From: JACDER01 sp963717765
GTDB taxonomy: Bacteria; Actinomycetota; Thermoleophilia; Gaiellales; Gaiellaceae
DNA length: 64,000 nucleotides
Assembly (NCBI GenBank): GCA_963717765.1
Contig: CAVQWX010000003.1
Location: forward strand, 372,001 to 436,000
Direction of reading: 5' to 3'
A program made the translations under genes and the position numbers. Below the pieces are notes generated by a model that was given only the letters and a program-made list of their open reading frames with translations, ran no database searches and was not told the origin of the DNA. Shown piece by piece: positions 17,441 to 24,974 of this stretch (position 1 is the first letter of the stretch; every line of letters starts with the position of its first letter).

Positions 17441-18377
17441 CCTCAAGGGCGTCCTCGACGCGGTCGACGCGGCGGCTGCGCTGGTCGAGGGAGCGGAGGC
17501 GGCGGGCGCAGAGGCCGGAGCGTTGCCGATCGCCGACGGGGGAGGAGGGACTGCGGCGGTTCTTGCGTCCGCTCGCGGCGGCTCCTGGCACGAAGCCGCG
17601 GTGTCCGATCCGCTCGGACGTCAAGTAGCAGCGCGCTGGCTCATGCTCCCCGACCGGACGGCCGTGCTCGAGGCGGCCGCGGCCGTCGGGCTGCCCCTCC
17701 TGGCGGCGGAAGAGCGGGATCCGTTACGGGCCTCGAGCCGGGGGCTCGGGGAGCTGATCGAGGCCGCGCTGCGAGAGAGGCCGGACTCCCTTCTCGTCTG
17801 TCTCGGAGACACGGCCACGGTGGATGGGGGCGCCGGCCTGCTGGAGGTGATCTCCACTCTCCCGGTTCCGGTGCGTGCCGCCTGCGACGTCGGCAATCCG
17901 CTCCTTGGCCCGCGTGGCGCCGCGCGCGCCTTCGGGCCGCAAAAAGGCGCCTCACCCGAAGAGGCGGACGAGCTGGAGGCGAGGCTCGCGGCGCGCGACG
18001 ACCTGCGTCCTGTGGCCGACCTCCCCGGCGCCGGCGCCGCCGGCGGGCTCGGCGCCGCGCTGGCCGCGCTCGGAGCTGAGCTGGTCTCGGGTGCGGCGCT
18101 CGTGCTCGAGCTCGTCCGGTTCCGTGAGCGCGCGCGAGACGCGCAGCTCGTCGTGACCGGGGAGGGGACCGTCGATCGGGCGACGCTGGAGGGCAAGGCA
18201 CCAGGTGCGGCCCTGCGCGTCTGCCTCACGGAGGGCGTCCGCTGCGCTGTCTTCGGCGGCCGCATCCGAGAACGGCTTCCCGGTGCTGAGCTGCATGAGC
18301 TGAGCGGCGATCCCGCGCGGGCGCGCGACGACCTGCTCCAGCTCGGAAGCCTGCTAGGTGGCGCGCGCTTCGCGTAG
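17415..18377 (+). CDS. Glycerate kinase (GarK/GlxK family)
   Basis: Kinase of 320 residues that phosphorylates D-glycerate. Family blocks: SPASLKG at the N-terminus, ALPIADGGGGT, ATVDGGAGLL, RAACDVGNPLLG, RAFGPQKGAS and VVTGEGTVDRATLEGKAPG. The protein is about 50 residues shorter than enterobacterial GlxK but all blocks are present. It starts at a GTG inside the end of the flippase gene (26-bp overlap). Its 3' end overlaps the convergent cNMP-binding gene by 24 bp. Confidence 0.9.
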   Translation: MKLLASPASLKGVLDAVDAAAALVEGAEAAGAEAGALPIADGGGGTAAVLASARGGSWHEAAVSDPLGRQVAARWLMLPDRTAVLEAAAAVGLPLLAAEERDPLRASSRGLGELIEAALRERPDSLLVCLGDTATVDGGAGLLEVISTLPVPVRAACDVGNPLLGPRGAARAFGPQKGASPEEADELEARLAARDDLRPVADLPGAGAAGGLGAALAALGAELVSGAALVLELVRFRERARDAQLVVTGEGTVDRATLEGKAPGAALRVCLTEGVRCAVFGGRIRERLPGAELHELSGDPARARDDLLQLGSLLGGARFA

Positions 18378-18761
18378 CTGCTTCGCGAGAGCCACGAGGA
18401 GCTTCCACGCGATGTGCGAGTTCCCCTCGACCAGCGGGCGGAACTCCCAGGAGGTCAGTCCGTAGCACTTGAGGTCGCTGTCGGCCGTGATCGTGGCCGT
18501 TCTCGTTCCCTCGTCGATCAGTGCAAGCTCGCCGAAGTACTGCCCGGGGCCGAGCTTGGCCAGCTCCTCGCCGCCGCGGGTGACGGTCGCCTCTCCTTCG
18601 TCGATGATGAAGAAGCCGACGCCACCGGTTCCCTCGCCGACGACGGTGGAGCCGCCGTCGAAGACGCGCTCCTTGAAAGAGGACGCGAGCGACTGAAGCT
18701 CGCGCTGGTCGAGGTCGGCGAAGAGCGGGACACGCTGGAGCTGCTCGACTGTGGCAGGCAT
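18354..18761 (-). CDS. Cyclic nucleotide-binding domain protein (single domain)
   Basis: A stand-alone CAP-type cNMP-binding domain of 135 residues. The fold is marked by LQRVPLFADLDQRELQSLA, the GGVGFFIIDEGEATV strand-turn, and the phosphate-binding cassette region GQYFGELALIDEGTRTATI, which keeps the FGELAL(I/L) text and the Arg. No DNA-binding helix-turn-helix is attached, so it must signal through a partner. A class III cyclase is encoded 32 kb away in this window. The 3' end overlaps glycerate kinase on the other strand. Confidence 0.88.
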   Translation of the reverse strand: MPATVEQLQRVPLFADLDQRELQSLASSFKERVFDGGSTVVGEGTGGVGFFIIDEGEATVTRGGEELAKLGPGQYFGELALIDEGTRTATITADSDLKCYGLTSWEFRPLVEGNSHIAWKLLVALAKQLREARAT

Positions 18762-18768
18762 GGGCGAG

Positions 18769-18774
18769 ATACTA
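18769..18774 (-). promoter_or_regulatory. -10 box TAGTAT, leaderless spacing
   Basis: TAGTAT on the minus strand lies 7 nt before the ATG of the cNMP-binding gene, inside the 3' end of xseB. It would make the gene separately transcribed from the xse operon. Confidence 0.4.
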
Positions 18775-18987
18775 ACCGGCTTCCGGAGCCGCAGCCTCGA
18801 CGCGTTTGGCGAGCTCCTCGATCCGCCCCTCGGCGGTGTCGAGCTTGCTGCGGCAGAAGCGGTACAGGTCCTCGCCGCGCTGCCAGAGCGTGATCGCTTC
18901 GTCCAGGGTCGCGTTGCCGAGCTCGAGCCGCTCGACGATCTCCTCGAGCTCCCGCTGCGCCGCCTCGAACGTCGGATCGTCGTTCAC
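18772..18987 (-). CDS. xseB: Exodeoxyribonuclease VII small subunit
   Basis: Small subunit of exonuclease VII, 71 residues from a GTG that overlaps the xseA stop (GTGA). The family text is clear: FEAAQRELEEIVERLELGNATLDEAITLWQRG in part, then LYRFCRSKLDTAEGRIEEL. The protein is a helical hairpin that binds the large subunit. Position directly after xseA is the standard arrangement. Confidence 0.95.
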   Translation of the reverse strand: MNDDPTFEAAQRELEEIVERLELGNATLDEAITLWQRGEDLYRFCRSKLDTAEGRIEELAKRVEAAAPEAG

Positions 18988-20135
18988 CGCGTCTCGTCCA
19001 CCGTCCCCATGAAACCGCCCTCGGCCAGCTCGACGTCGACCCGGTCGCCGCCGGCGAGAGCGCCCGAGGAGCGGACGATCCCGTCCCGGCCACGCACGAT
19101 CGCGTAGCCGCGCTCGAGCGTTGCCCGCGGCGAGAGCGCCCGCAGGCGGGCGCCTGTCTGCTCCAGCCGCGCGCGACGGCGCTCCACGGCCAGCGCCGGG
19201 GCGCTGCGCAGCCGCTCGTGCGTGCGCGACAGACGCGTGCGCTCGCCCTGGAGGATGCGGCGCGTGCAGCGTCCCAGCGCCTCTCGCCGTCGCTCGAGGC
19301 CCGTGAGGAGCTCCTGCAGGTCGGGTACGACGAGCCGTGCCGCCGCCGTCGGCGTGGAGGCGCGCACGTCGGCGGCGAGGTCGCACAGCGGCGTGTCCTG
19401 CTCGTGCCCGACGGCCGAGACGAGCGGGACGGGACAGGTGGCCACGGCCCGAACGAGCCGCTCGTCGCTGAACGGCAGCAAGTCCTCGAAGCTCCCCCCG
19501 CCGCGCGCGAGCACTACGACGTCGACGCCGGGTTCCTCGCAGAGGCGCTGGAGCGCCTCGATGATCGCGGGCGCGGCGCGGGGCCCCTGGACGTAGGTTT
19601 CGGCAACAACGATTCGCGCAGGCGGGAACCGGGATGTGATCCCGGTCAGCACGTCACGCTTGGCGGCGGCGTCGTTGCCGGTCACAAGCCCGATCCGGCG
19701 CGGGAGGAGGGGGAGAGATCGCCTGCGCGCCGGATCGAAGAGACCCTCCGCCGCGAGCTGCTTCTTCAACCGTTCGAGTGCCGCGAGGTGCGCGCCCAGG
19801 CCGAAGCGCTCGATCGTGAGGGCCCGTAGCCGGAAGTCGCCGCGCGCCTCGAACAGCTCCGCCCGCCCGAAGACGTGGACGCGCTCCCCGTTCGCCAGGC
19901 CGAGCCGCAGGGCGTCGAACTGTCGCCGCGACATCGTCGTTGCGAGGCACGCGCCGCTATCCGGATCCTTGAGCGTGAAGAACACGCTCTGCCAGCGCTC
20001 CTGGCGGCGCAGCTCCGTAACCTCGCCCTCGATCCACACCGTGGGCAGGCGCTCGAGCCAGGAGCCGATCCCCCGGTTGAACGACGCGACCGAATAGACC
20101 TTGCGGTCGCCGTACTCGACTGCTTCGACCTTCAC
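18984..20135 (-). CDS. xseA: Exodeoxyribonuclease VII large subunit
   Basis: Catalytic subunit, 383 residues from GTG 20135. An N-terminal OB fold (WIEGEVTELRRQERWQSVFFTLKD in part) is followed by the catalytic domain with IGLVTGNDAAAKRDVL, VVLARGGGSFEDLLPFSDERLVRA, SAVGHEQDTPLCDLAADVRASTPTAAA and a C-terminal helical region ending in the RGYAIVRGRDG strand. It degrades single-stranded DNA from both ends to short oligonucleotides. The N-terminal extension of the open frame beyond 20135 lies within the cytochrome gene and is not real. Confidence 0.95.
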   Translation of the reverse strand: MKVEAVEYGDRKVYSVASFNRGIGSWLERLPTVWIEGEVTELRRQERWQSVFFTLKDPDSGACLATTMSRRQFDALRLGLANGERVHVFGRAELFEARGDFRLRALTIERFGLGAHLAALERLKKQLAAEGLFDPARRRSLPLLPRRIGLVTGNDAAAKRDVLTGITSRFPPARIVVAETYVQGPRAAPAIIEALQRLCEEPGVDVVVLARGGGSFEDLLPFSDERLVRAVATCPVPLVSAVGHEQDTPLCDLAADVRASTPTAAARLVVPDLQELLTGLERRREALGRCTRRILQGERTRLSRTHERLRSAPALAVERRRARLEQTGARLRALSPRATLERGYAIVRGRDGIVRSSGALAGGDRVDVELAEGGFMGTVDETR

Positions 20136-20158
20136 GGTCTCAGCATGCCAAGGGTTCC

Positions 20159-20911
20159 CTACTTCAGCGTCTCGATGTAGGCCGCGAGGGCCCGTAGTTG
20201 CGTCTCCGGAATGATCCCGCCCCAGTGCGGCATGCTGACGATCGGCGCCCGGCCGAGCACGCTCCCCGTGCGGATGATCTCGATGATCTTCTGGTCTGTG
20301 TTGAACTCCGCGCGGAAGTCGGGTCCGGACAGCGGCGGGATGGTCTTGTCCTCGGATTGCGGGTTCGGCACGCCGCCGAGGCCGTTCGGCCCGTGGCAGT
20401 TTATGCAGCCGTACCGAACGTAGAGCGCGGCTCCCGCGACCGCTGCGCCCTGCCTCTGCGGGATCGGCGGCGACGTTGCGGTAGGCACATCCGGCAGCCC
20501 TGCGTGGATGTACGAGACGAGGTCGTCCACCTGATGCGGGGAGATCACCTCTCCCCAGACCGGCATGTACGGCTTGGACGGGTTGGCCGACTCGCCCAGC
20601 CCGTGGTCGATGATGTCTCGGAGCTGCTGCGACGTTAGCGACTGCCCGACCTCCGTTAGCGCTGGAACGTCCGGCGAGACGCCGCCTTGTCCCTGGTCGC
20701 CGTGGCACTGCGCGCAGGCGAACTGGACGAAGTCGTGCGCCCCGGCCGCTACCTGCGGATCGACTGACGCGAAGGAAGCCGTGGTGGTAACAGCGACGGT
20801 GACCGTCGTCGTCCTGTTCGTGTAGTGGCCCGCGGCGTAGCCGAGCACACCGATCGCGGCCGCCACGGCGATTGCGACTCCCAGGCCCACGGCAAGCGCG
20901 GCGGTTCGCAT
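20159..20911 (-). CDS. Membrane-anchored dihaem cytochrome c
   Basis: Cytochrome c of 250 residues with an N-terminal membrane helix (AALAVGLGVAIAVAAAIGVLGYAAG) and two class I haem domains. Haem sites are CAQCH (about residue 75) and CINCH (about residue 165). Met ligands are likely in KPYMPVWG and SMPHWGG. The helix would anchor it to the outer face of the membrane, as for cytochromes that carry electrons from a bc complex to an oxidase. No oxidase genes are nearby, so the partner is unknown. It ends 24 bp before xseA. Confidence 0.92.
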   Translation of the reverse strand: MRTAALAVGLGVAIAVAAAIGVLGYAAGHYTNRTTTVTVAVTTTASFASVDPQVAAGAHDFVQFACAQCHGDQGQGGVSPDVPALTEVGQSLTSQQLRDIIDHGLGESANPSKPYMPVWGEVISPHQVDDLVSYIHAGLPDVPTATSPPIPQRQGAAVAGAALYVRYGCINCHGPNGLGGVPNPQSEDKTIPPLSGPDFRAEFNTDQKIIEIIRTGSVLGRAPIVSMPHWGGIIPETQLRALAAYIETLK

Positions 20912-20917
20912 GCGCCG

Positions 20918-20923
20918 ATTGTC
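20918..20923 (-). promoter_or_regulatory. -10-like box GACAAT, leaderless spacing
   Basis: GACAAT on the minus strand lies 6 nt before the ATG of the cytochrome gene, with no Shine-Dalgarno sequence between. Confidence 0.35.
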
Positions 20924-20952
20924 GCGCGCTGACGCGCGCGTTGCAAGGGGAG

Positions 20953-21156
20953 CTAGAGCAGGATGGCGGCAGCCACCGAGTGGTCACATCCCTGTGACAC
21001 GAGCTCGACGGCGCGATGCAAGTCGGCCTCGCTGCCGGCCAGCTTCTCGGCGAGTGGGAGCGGATACCCGGCCTGGATGAGAACGTGCAGACGCCAGCCC
21101 TCGACCTTCGACCTCTCCGTCTCGTGCTGCACCTCGATGGTCTCAGTCTCACTCAT
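20953..21156 (-). CDS. Small hypothetical protein, 67 residues
   Basis: I do not recognise a named family. The protein is short and acidic at its start (MSETETIEVQ), then predicted helical: WRLHVLIQAGYPLPLAEKLA, then DLHRAVELVSQGCDHSVAAAILL. The pattern of a short helix, a Tyr-Pro turn and two more helices looks like a small three-helix, UBA-like bundle. The GC-rich third codon positions fit a real gene. It lies between the cytochrome gene and a coiled-coil gene on the same strand. No good ribosome site is seen. Confidence 0.65.
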   Translation of the reverse strand: MSETETIEVQHETERSKVEGWRLHVLIQAGYPLPLAEKLAGSEADLHRAVELVSQGCDHSVAAAILL

Positions 21157-21180
21157 GAGCAGTTCCCGTGGTAGACCCCT

Positions 21181-21204
21181 GGTTCGTTCTCCATCAGACG
21201 AACC
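21181..21204. terminator. Small stem-loop between coiled-coil gene and small ORF
   Basis: GGTTCGT (21181-21187) and ACGAACC (21198-21204) form a perfect 7-bp stem with a 10-nt loop in the 80-bp gap after the coiled-coil gene. No T-run follows; the terminator role is only suggested by position. Confidence 0.3.
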
Positions 21205-21236
21205 CTCCCCCTAGAAGTTGGAGGAGATTCGTATGG

Positions 21237-22595
21237 CTAGGAACTTCGGATCACGGAAGAGAGGCGGTTCTCAGCCTGCGCCACTGTCTCGTCGATCCGC
21301 CGCGCGAGCTCCTGCAGGCGTGTCTCGAGGATGCCGCGCTCGGCCTCGGTTTCGGCCTCGAGAGCTTCGATCCGCCGCCGCTGCTCGCTCTCCGCGTCGG
21401 CGAGGCGCTGCTCCAGTGTCGCCAGGATCTCGTCTCTGCGCCGGCTGAGGAGGGCTTCGCTCTCGCTGAGGCGCTTCTCCAGCCGCTGGCCGCCGAGGTC
21501 GCCGATCTTCGAGAGCCGCTCGGCGAGGACGGACTCCGCCTCCCGCGCGAACAGCGCGGACGAGCGCTCGAGCTCGCGCGACAGCAGGCGGGCCGCCTCG
21601 TCGCGCGCTCCCTTGATGGATGCCTCGAACTGCTGCTCGGCGGCCTCCACATAGCGTTGGCCGGCGCGGTCGATCAAACGCGTGAGGTGGTCGAGCTGGC
21701 GCCGCTCGACGTCCTCGAAGCTCGCTCTGATTCGGAGAGTGGCCTCGTTCTCCTCGCGCTCGATCTGCTCGTGGAGCTCTCGCTCGCGGCGCCGGAGTCG
21801 CTCGGAGACCTCGTGCAGGGCGCGGCGCCGCTCCGCCGCGTGCTCCTCGATCTCGCCCTTGGCGGACGCGAATGCTGCCTCGGCAGCTTCGGCCAGCTCG
21901 GTGCGCATGCGGGCCAGGGCCGCCCGTTGCTCCTCATGGCTCGTATCGAGGCGCCGGTTGTCCGTTTCGATTCGCTGCTCGGCTTCGGCCATCAGCTGGC
22001 TCTGGCGCTCTCCCAGCTTCTTGATCTCCACCCGGACGCTCTGCTGGAGCTGCTCCAGGTCGCCGGTTAGCGCAGCGACCCGATGGTCTGCGCGCTGGTG
22101 CGCACGGCTGAGTGCCTCGGCGAGCTCCGTTCGCCCCTGCTCCTCCCGCTCGGCGAGGAGCCGCTGGCGCTCGAGAGCGTACTTGCGCTCCTCGTCGGCG
22201 AGCATCGAGCTCGCATCGGCGCGTGCACGAGCGAGCGTGTGGCTGAGCTCCTCCGCGCGTCGCTCGCCCTCCTTTGCGATCAGCCGGTCGAGCCGGCTCT
22301 CGGCCCGCACGAGGTCGCCTTCGACGTGGCGCCGCCGAGCGAGCGCTTCTGCGAGGACGAGGGCTCCGAGCTCGGCCACACAGCACAGGATCAGACCTGC
22401 CGCGGCCGCTCCCAGCTCGAGCGTCGGCCCGAAGACGAACGCGATCCAGCCGCCCAGCGCGGCGGCGGCGCACGCCAGCGCAGCGCCCTTGAGCAACACG
22501 GGAGAGACGGGCCGCAGGAGAACGGCCACGAACGAGGCGGCCACGAGAACAGCTGCTCCCGCGAAGACCGCCTGGAAAACGGACTCTGCACTCAC
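21237..22595 (-). CDS. Membrane-anchored long coiled-coil protein of unknown function
   Basis: A protein of 452 residues from GTG 22595. Three hydrophobic segments occupy about residues 8-100 (VFQAVFAGAAVLVAASFVAVLL; LLKGAALACAAAALGGWIAFVF; AAAGLILCCVAELGALVL). The rest, about 350 residues, is continuous charged heptad sequence rich in Glu, Arg, Leu and Ala, ending SSVIRSS. This looks like a membrane-tethered cytoplasmic rod, as in cell-shape or envelope scaffolds, but no family is recognised. It follows the UbiA-like gene by 13 bp, so it is probably in the same operon. Confidence 0.78.
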   Translation of the reverse strand: MSAESVFQAVFAGAAVLVAASFVAVLLRPVSPVLLKGAALACAAAALGGWIAFVFGPTLELGAAAAGLILCCVAELGALVLAEALARRRHVEGDLVRAESRLDRLIAKEGERRAEELSHTLARARADASSMLADEERKYALERQRLLAEREEQGRTELAEALSRAHQRADHRVAALTGDLEQLQQSVRVEIKKLGERQSQLMAEAEQRIETDNRRLDTSHEEQRAALARMRTELAEAAEAAFASAKGEIEEHAAERRRALHEVSERLRRRERELHEQIEREENEATLRIRASFEDVERRQLDHLTRLIDRAGQRYVEAAEQQFEASIKGARDEAARLLSRELERSSALFAREAESVLAERLSKIGDLGGQRLEKRLSESEALLSRRRDEILATLEQRLADAESEQRRRIEALEAETEAERGILETRLQELARRIDETVAQAENRLSSVIRSS

Positions 22596-22608
22596 GGGCG
22601 CGGCCACC

Positions 22609-23337
22609 CTACACGTGCACGAGAACGAGCGCGAGAGCGAGAGCCGTCGTGGCCGCCGCGAGGAGCTGCAGGGCTGTCTCCGGCGCATGGATCAGCGTGT
22701 CTGCGTCGATCCGCTCGACCGTCCCGTCCGCGTGCTCGATCGTCCCGGAGATCGCCCGCGTCTTGCGCCGAATCGTACGGACCGGAGTGGAGAGCCGCCG
22801 CTGCGCGACGCTGAGCAGGAACGCGTAGGCGGCCACGAGGAACGCCTCGATGCGGAGGCGCTCGGCGGTCACGAAGTACGCGGTCAGCGCGGGGAACGCG
22901 CCCCAAGCGAGAGCGAACCAGAACGTGTCATGGAAGCGTCCGCCGGCAAGCTCCAGGTTGTATGCGGCGAGGATGAAGCCGCCGAAGGCGACGAACGCGA
23001 GCAGCCACGGCTCGTACCAGATCGCGCCGAGGACGCCGAGCCCGATCGCGCCTGCGATCGATGCCGCGGCGAGTGCGATCAGCGTCCGGCGTGGGATCCG
23101 CGTCTGCAGCGGCCGTCCCATCAGCTCGTCCAGCGCGTGCGCGCCGATCCCGACCGCGAGGAAGAAGGCGCCGAGGGCCAGCCCCAGCCTCGCCCACGTG
23201 AATCCCGGCGCGATCGCGGCGCCGATGGCGACGTAGCTGAGGTGCCAGAGGGTGTACGGGGGATGGAGGAGCGTGACGTAGTCACGCCAGCCTCCCGAAC
23301 GAAGCGCGTAGAACGCCGGCCTTGCCTCCGCGCTCAC
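22609..23337 (-). CDS. UbiA-superfamily-like membrane protein (non-canonical motif)
   Basis: Membrane protein of 242 residues with about seven hydrophobic segments. Overall layout and the text HPPYTLWHLSYVAIGAAIAPGF and GAHALDELMGRPLQTRIP resemble UbiA-type prenyltransferases, where NDxxDxxxDxxxxxxRPL/IPSG binds prenyl diphosphate through magnesium. Here only a single Asp-Glu pair is kept in that loop, and the second Asp-rich motif is replaced by NLELAGGRFHD. Catalysis by the usual mechanism is therefore doubtful. It overlaps the methyltransferase gene by 4 bp, which fits quinone or terpenoid metabolism. An inactive or altered prenyltransferase is my best reading. Confidence 0.65.
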   Translation of the reverse strand: MSAEARPAFYALRSGGWRDYVTLLHPPYTLWHLSYVAIGAAIAPGFTWARLGLALGAFFLAVGIGAHALDELMGRPLQTRIPRRTLIALAAASIAGAIGLGVLGAIWYEPWLLAFVAFGGFILAAYNLELAGGRFHDTFWFALAWGAFPALTAYFVTAERLRIEAFLVAAYAFLLSVAQRRLSTPVRTIRRKTRAISGTIEHADGTVERIDADTLIHAPETALQLLAAATTALALALVLVHV

Positions 23338-24056
23338 TCCCGCCGGCCCCAGATCACGATCCCGCCACCCAGGCTCAGCCGGCGTACGCGGATGTCCTCG
23401 ACTCCCGCCTCCCGCCAGAGGGCCAGCTGCCGGTCGAGCGGCAGCCGCGCGTAGAAGTCGCGGATGCTGCCGCGCAGGAACTCTCCCACCTCGTGCCAGC
23501 CTTTCCCGATGGCGAGCCCCGCAACCGGGAGCCCGACGCCCGTGTACAGCTCCCAGGCCGCGCGCGGAAGCGGAGCGGGGGGGAGCCCGAACTCGAGCGA
23601 GGCGACCGTGCCGCCCGAGCGGACGACCCGGGCGAGCTCCACGAGCGTTGCACCGGGGTCGTCGACGTACCGCAAGAGGTACGTGACCGTCAGTGCGTCG
23701 AAGACGCCATTGTCGAACGGCAGTTCCTCGGCGCGTCCCTCGACCAGGCGGATGTCCCTCGTCGCGCGGGCGAGCTTAATTTGGCGGCGAGCCTCGTCCA
23801 GCATCTCGGTGCTCGGGTCGATCCCGACCACCGAGCAGCCCGTACGCCGGACGAGCTCGATCGCCACCGCTCCCGTGCCGGTGGCGACATCGAGGACCAG
23901 GTCCGCCGGCCCAGCCTCGATCCGCTCGACCAGGAAGCGCCGCCAGCGCGGGTCCTGGCCGAGCGAGAGCAGCCGCGCGTAGCGGTCGTAGGTCGGGCCG
24001 AGCGGCGCGAAGAGCTCCCGAGCCGCCTGGGTGCGAGGCGATGCGGCCTGCTCCAT
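23334..24056 (-). CDS. Class I SAM methyltransferase, UbiE/MenG-like
   Basis: SAM-dependent methyltransferase of 240 residues. Motif I is VLDVATGTGAVAIEL, motif II-like text is VEGRAEELPFDNGVFDALTVTYLLRYVDD, and GTVASLEFGLPP with LYTGVGLPVAGLAIG recalls the C-terminal region of demethylmenaquinone methyltransferases. FAPLGPTYDRYARLLSLGQDPRWR matches the MenG N-terminus closely. The gene starts a minus-strand operon with the UbiA-like membrane protein, so a role in menaquinone synthesis is plausible. Confidence 0.85.
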   Translation of the reverse strand: MEQAASPRTQAARELFAPLGPTYDRYARLLSLGQDPRWRRFLVERIEAGPADLVLDVATGTGAVAIELVRRTGCSVVGIDPSTEMLDEARRQIKLARATRDIRLVEGRAEELPFDNGVFDALTVTYLLRYVDDPGATLVELARVVRSGGTVASLEFGLPPAPLPRAAWELYTGVGLPVAGLAIGKGWHEVGEFLRGSIRDFYARLPLDRQLALWREAGVEDIRVRRLSLGGGIVIWGRRE

Positions 24057-24061
24057 GGCCG

Positions 24062-24067
24062 TATTCT
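24062..24067 (+). promoter_or_regulatory. -10 box TATTCT, leaderless spacing
   Basis: TATTCT lies 6 nt before the GTG at 24074 in the divergent gap beside the methyltransferase gene; no Shine-Dalgarno sequence is present. It decides the start of the unknown gene that follows. Confidence 0.4.
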
Positions 24068-24073
24068 CGCAAG

Positions 24074-24622
24074 GTGTCGCTGAACGAGGAGCTCGAGCGG
24101 ATCGCGGCCGCAGCGACCCTGAACGCGGACGCCGGCGAGACGCTCGCCGGAATCCTCGCTGCCGAGCCGCATCCGGGCGAGCGCGCGTACCTGTGCGCGT
24201 TCGAGGGGGGCGGAGGCCGTTCGTGGCTCGCCCTCGACGGCGCCGGAGCTCCGGTCAAGAACAGGCGGGCTGTGCGGGACGCCGCGTCGATCGCCGCGCT
24301 GTGCGAGCTCGCCGAGGAGGTCGCGGCCGGCGGCGATCTGGACGACCTGATCTCGCGACTGGTCGCCGTGCGGATGACCGAAGCGCCCGCGGGAATCGAG
24401 GAGGCCGAGGAGGCCGCCCGCAACCTCCAGCGGACGATCGAGCCGCCGCCGCGGCTCGCGTCGCCCGAATACCTCGACCGCATCGGAGAGGCCACCCGGA
24501 GACTCGAGCGTGCATTGGGCGAGGGCGGCTCGCCGTTCGCCGAGGGAATGAAGTGCGGGATGGAAGCCGTCGACCAGCTGACGCGAGAGATCGAAGGGAG
24601 CTACAAAGGCGAGCTCTCGTGA
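24074..24622 (+). CDS. Conserved-looking hypothetical protein, 182 residues
   Basis: Not recognised. The first 90 residues look like a small mixed fold (LNEELERIAAAATLNADAGE; GERAYLCAFEGGGGRSWLALD), followed by acidic helices (AALCELAEEVAAGGDLDDLI) and a C-terminal helical region with PEYLDRIGEATRRLERALGEG. Soluble, no signal peptide, no Cys motifs. Start chosen at GTG 24074 because of the -10 box 6 nt upstream; the open frame runs 33 bp further 5' into the divergent promoter. The next small gene has its own promoter. Confidence 0.7.
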   Translation: MSLNEELERIAAAATLNADAGETLAGILAAEPHPGERAYLCAFEGGGGRSWLALDGAGAPVKNRRAVRDAASIAALCELAEEVAAGGDLDDLISRLVAVRMTEAPAGIEEAEEAARNLQRTIEPPPRLASPEYLDRIGEATRRLERALGEGGSPFAEGMKCGMEAVDQLTREIEGSYKGELS

Positions 24623-24670
24623 GATTGTCGGCGCGGCCATGCGCCGCCCCTCCCGATCCTCTTCGGCACG

Positions 24671-24676
24671 TAAGCT
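24671..24676 (+). promoter_or_regulatory. -10 box TAAGCT, leaderless spacing
   Basis: TAAGCT lies 7 nt before the GTG at 24684, without a Shine-Dalgarno sequence between. Confidence 0.4.
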
Positions 24677-24683
24677 AGACGGC

Positions 24684-24974
24684 GTGGAAGGCGGTTTTCC
24701 GTTGTTCGGGCAGGATCCGGAGGAACTGATGCGCGGGCTGCGCGAGTTCGCGGCCCAGCAGGCGGAGTCGGTCGCGGAGGCGCAGCGCGAGCAGTTCGCG
24801 ACGCTGACGCTGAACACTGCGGTCGAGCTGACCGGCGCCGCGCTGAAGCGCATGGAGGTCTCGGGAACGTCGGACGAGCAGGCGATCGCACTGCGCGACG
24901 CGATGCGGATCCTCTTCCCGGAGGCGGTGGCGCTCGTTTCAGCCGCCCGCCAGGGATTCATGCGCGAGAGCTAG
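24684..24974 (+). CDS. Small helical hypothetical protein, 96 residues
   Basis: Not recognised. After GGFPLFGQDPEELMRGLREFA the sequence is Ala/Glu/Gln-rich and amphipathic (QQAESVAEAQREQFATLTL), ending VSAARQGFMRES. The composition is like phasins or other surface-binding helix proteins, but I see no specific motif. Start GTG 24684 is set by the TAAGCT box. The stop lies directly before the ATG of proline dehydrogenase, so the two are probably co-transcribed. Confidence 0.65.
   Translation: MEGGFPLFGQDPEELMRGLREFAAQQAESVAEAQREQFATLTLNTAVELTGAALKRMEVSGTSDEQAIALRDAMRILFPEAVALVSAARQGFMRES

Noticed and set aside
21218..21448. Short plus-strand frame with a good GGAGGAG site (MARNFGSRKRG...)
   Set aside because: It lies antisense in the 3' end of the coiled-coil gene, is very Arg-rich and has no similarity; the purine block is probably chance.
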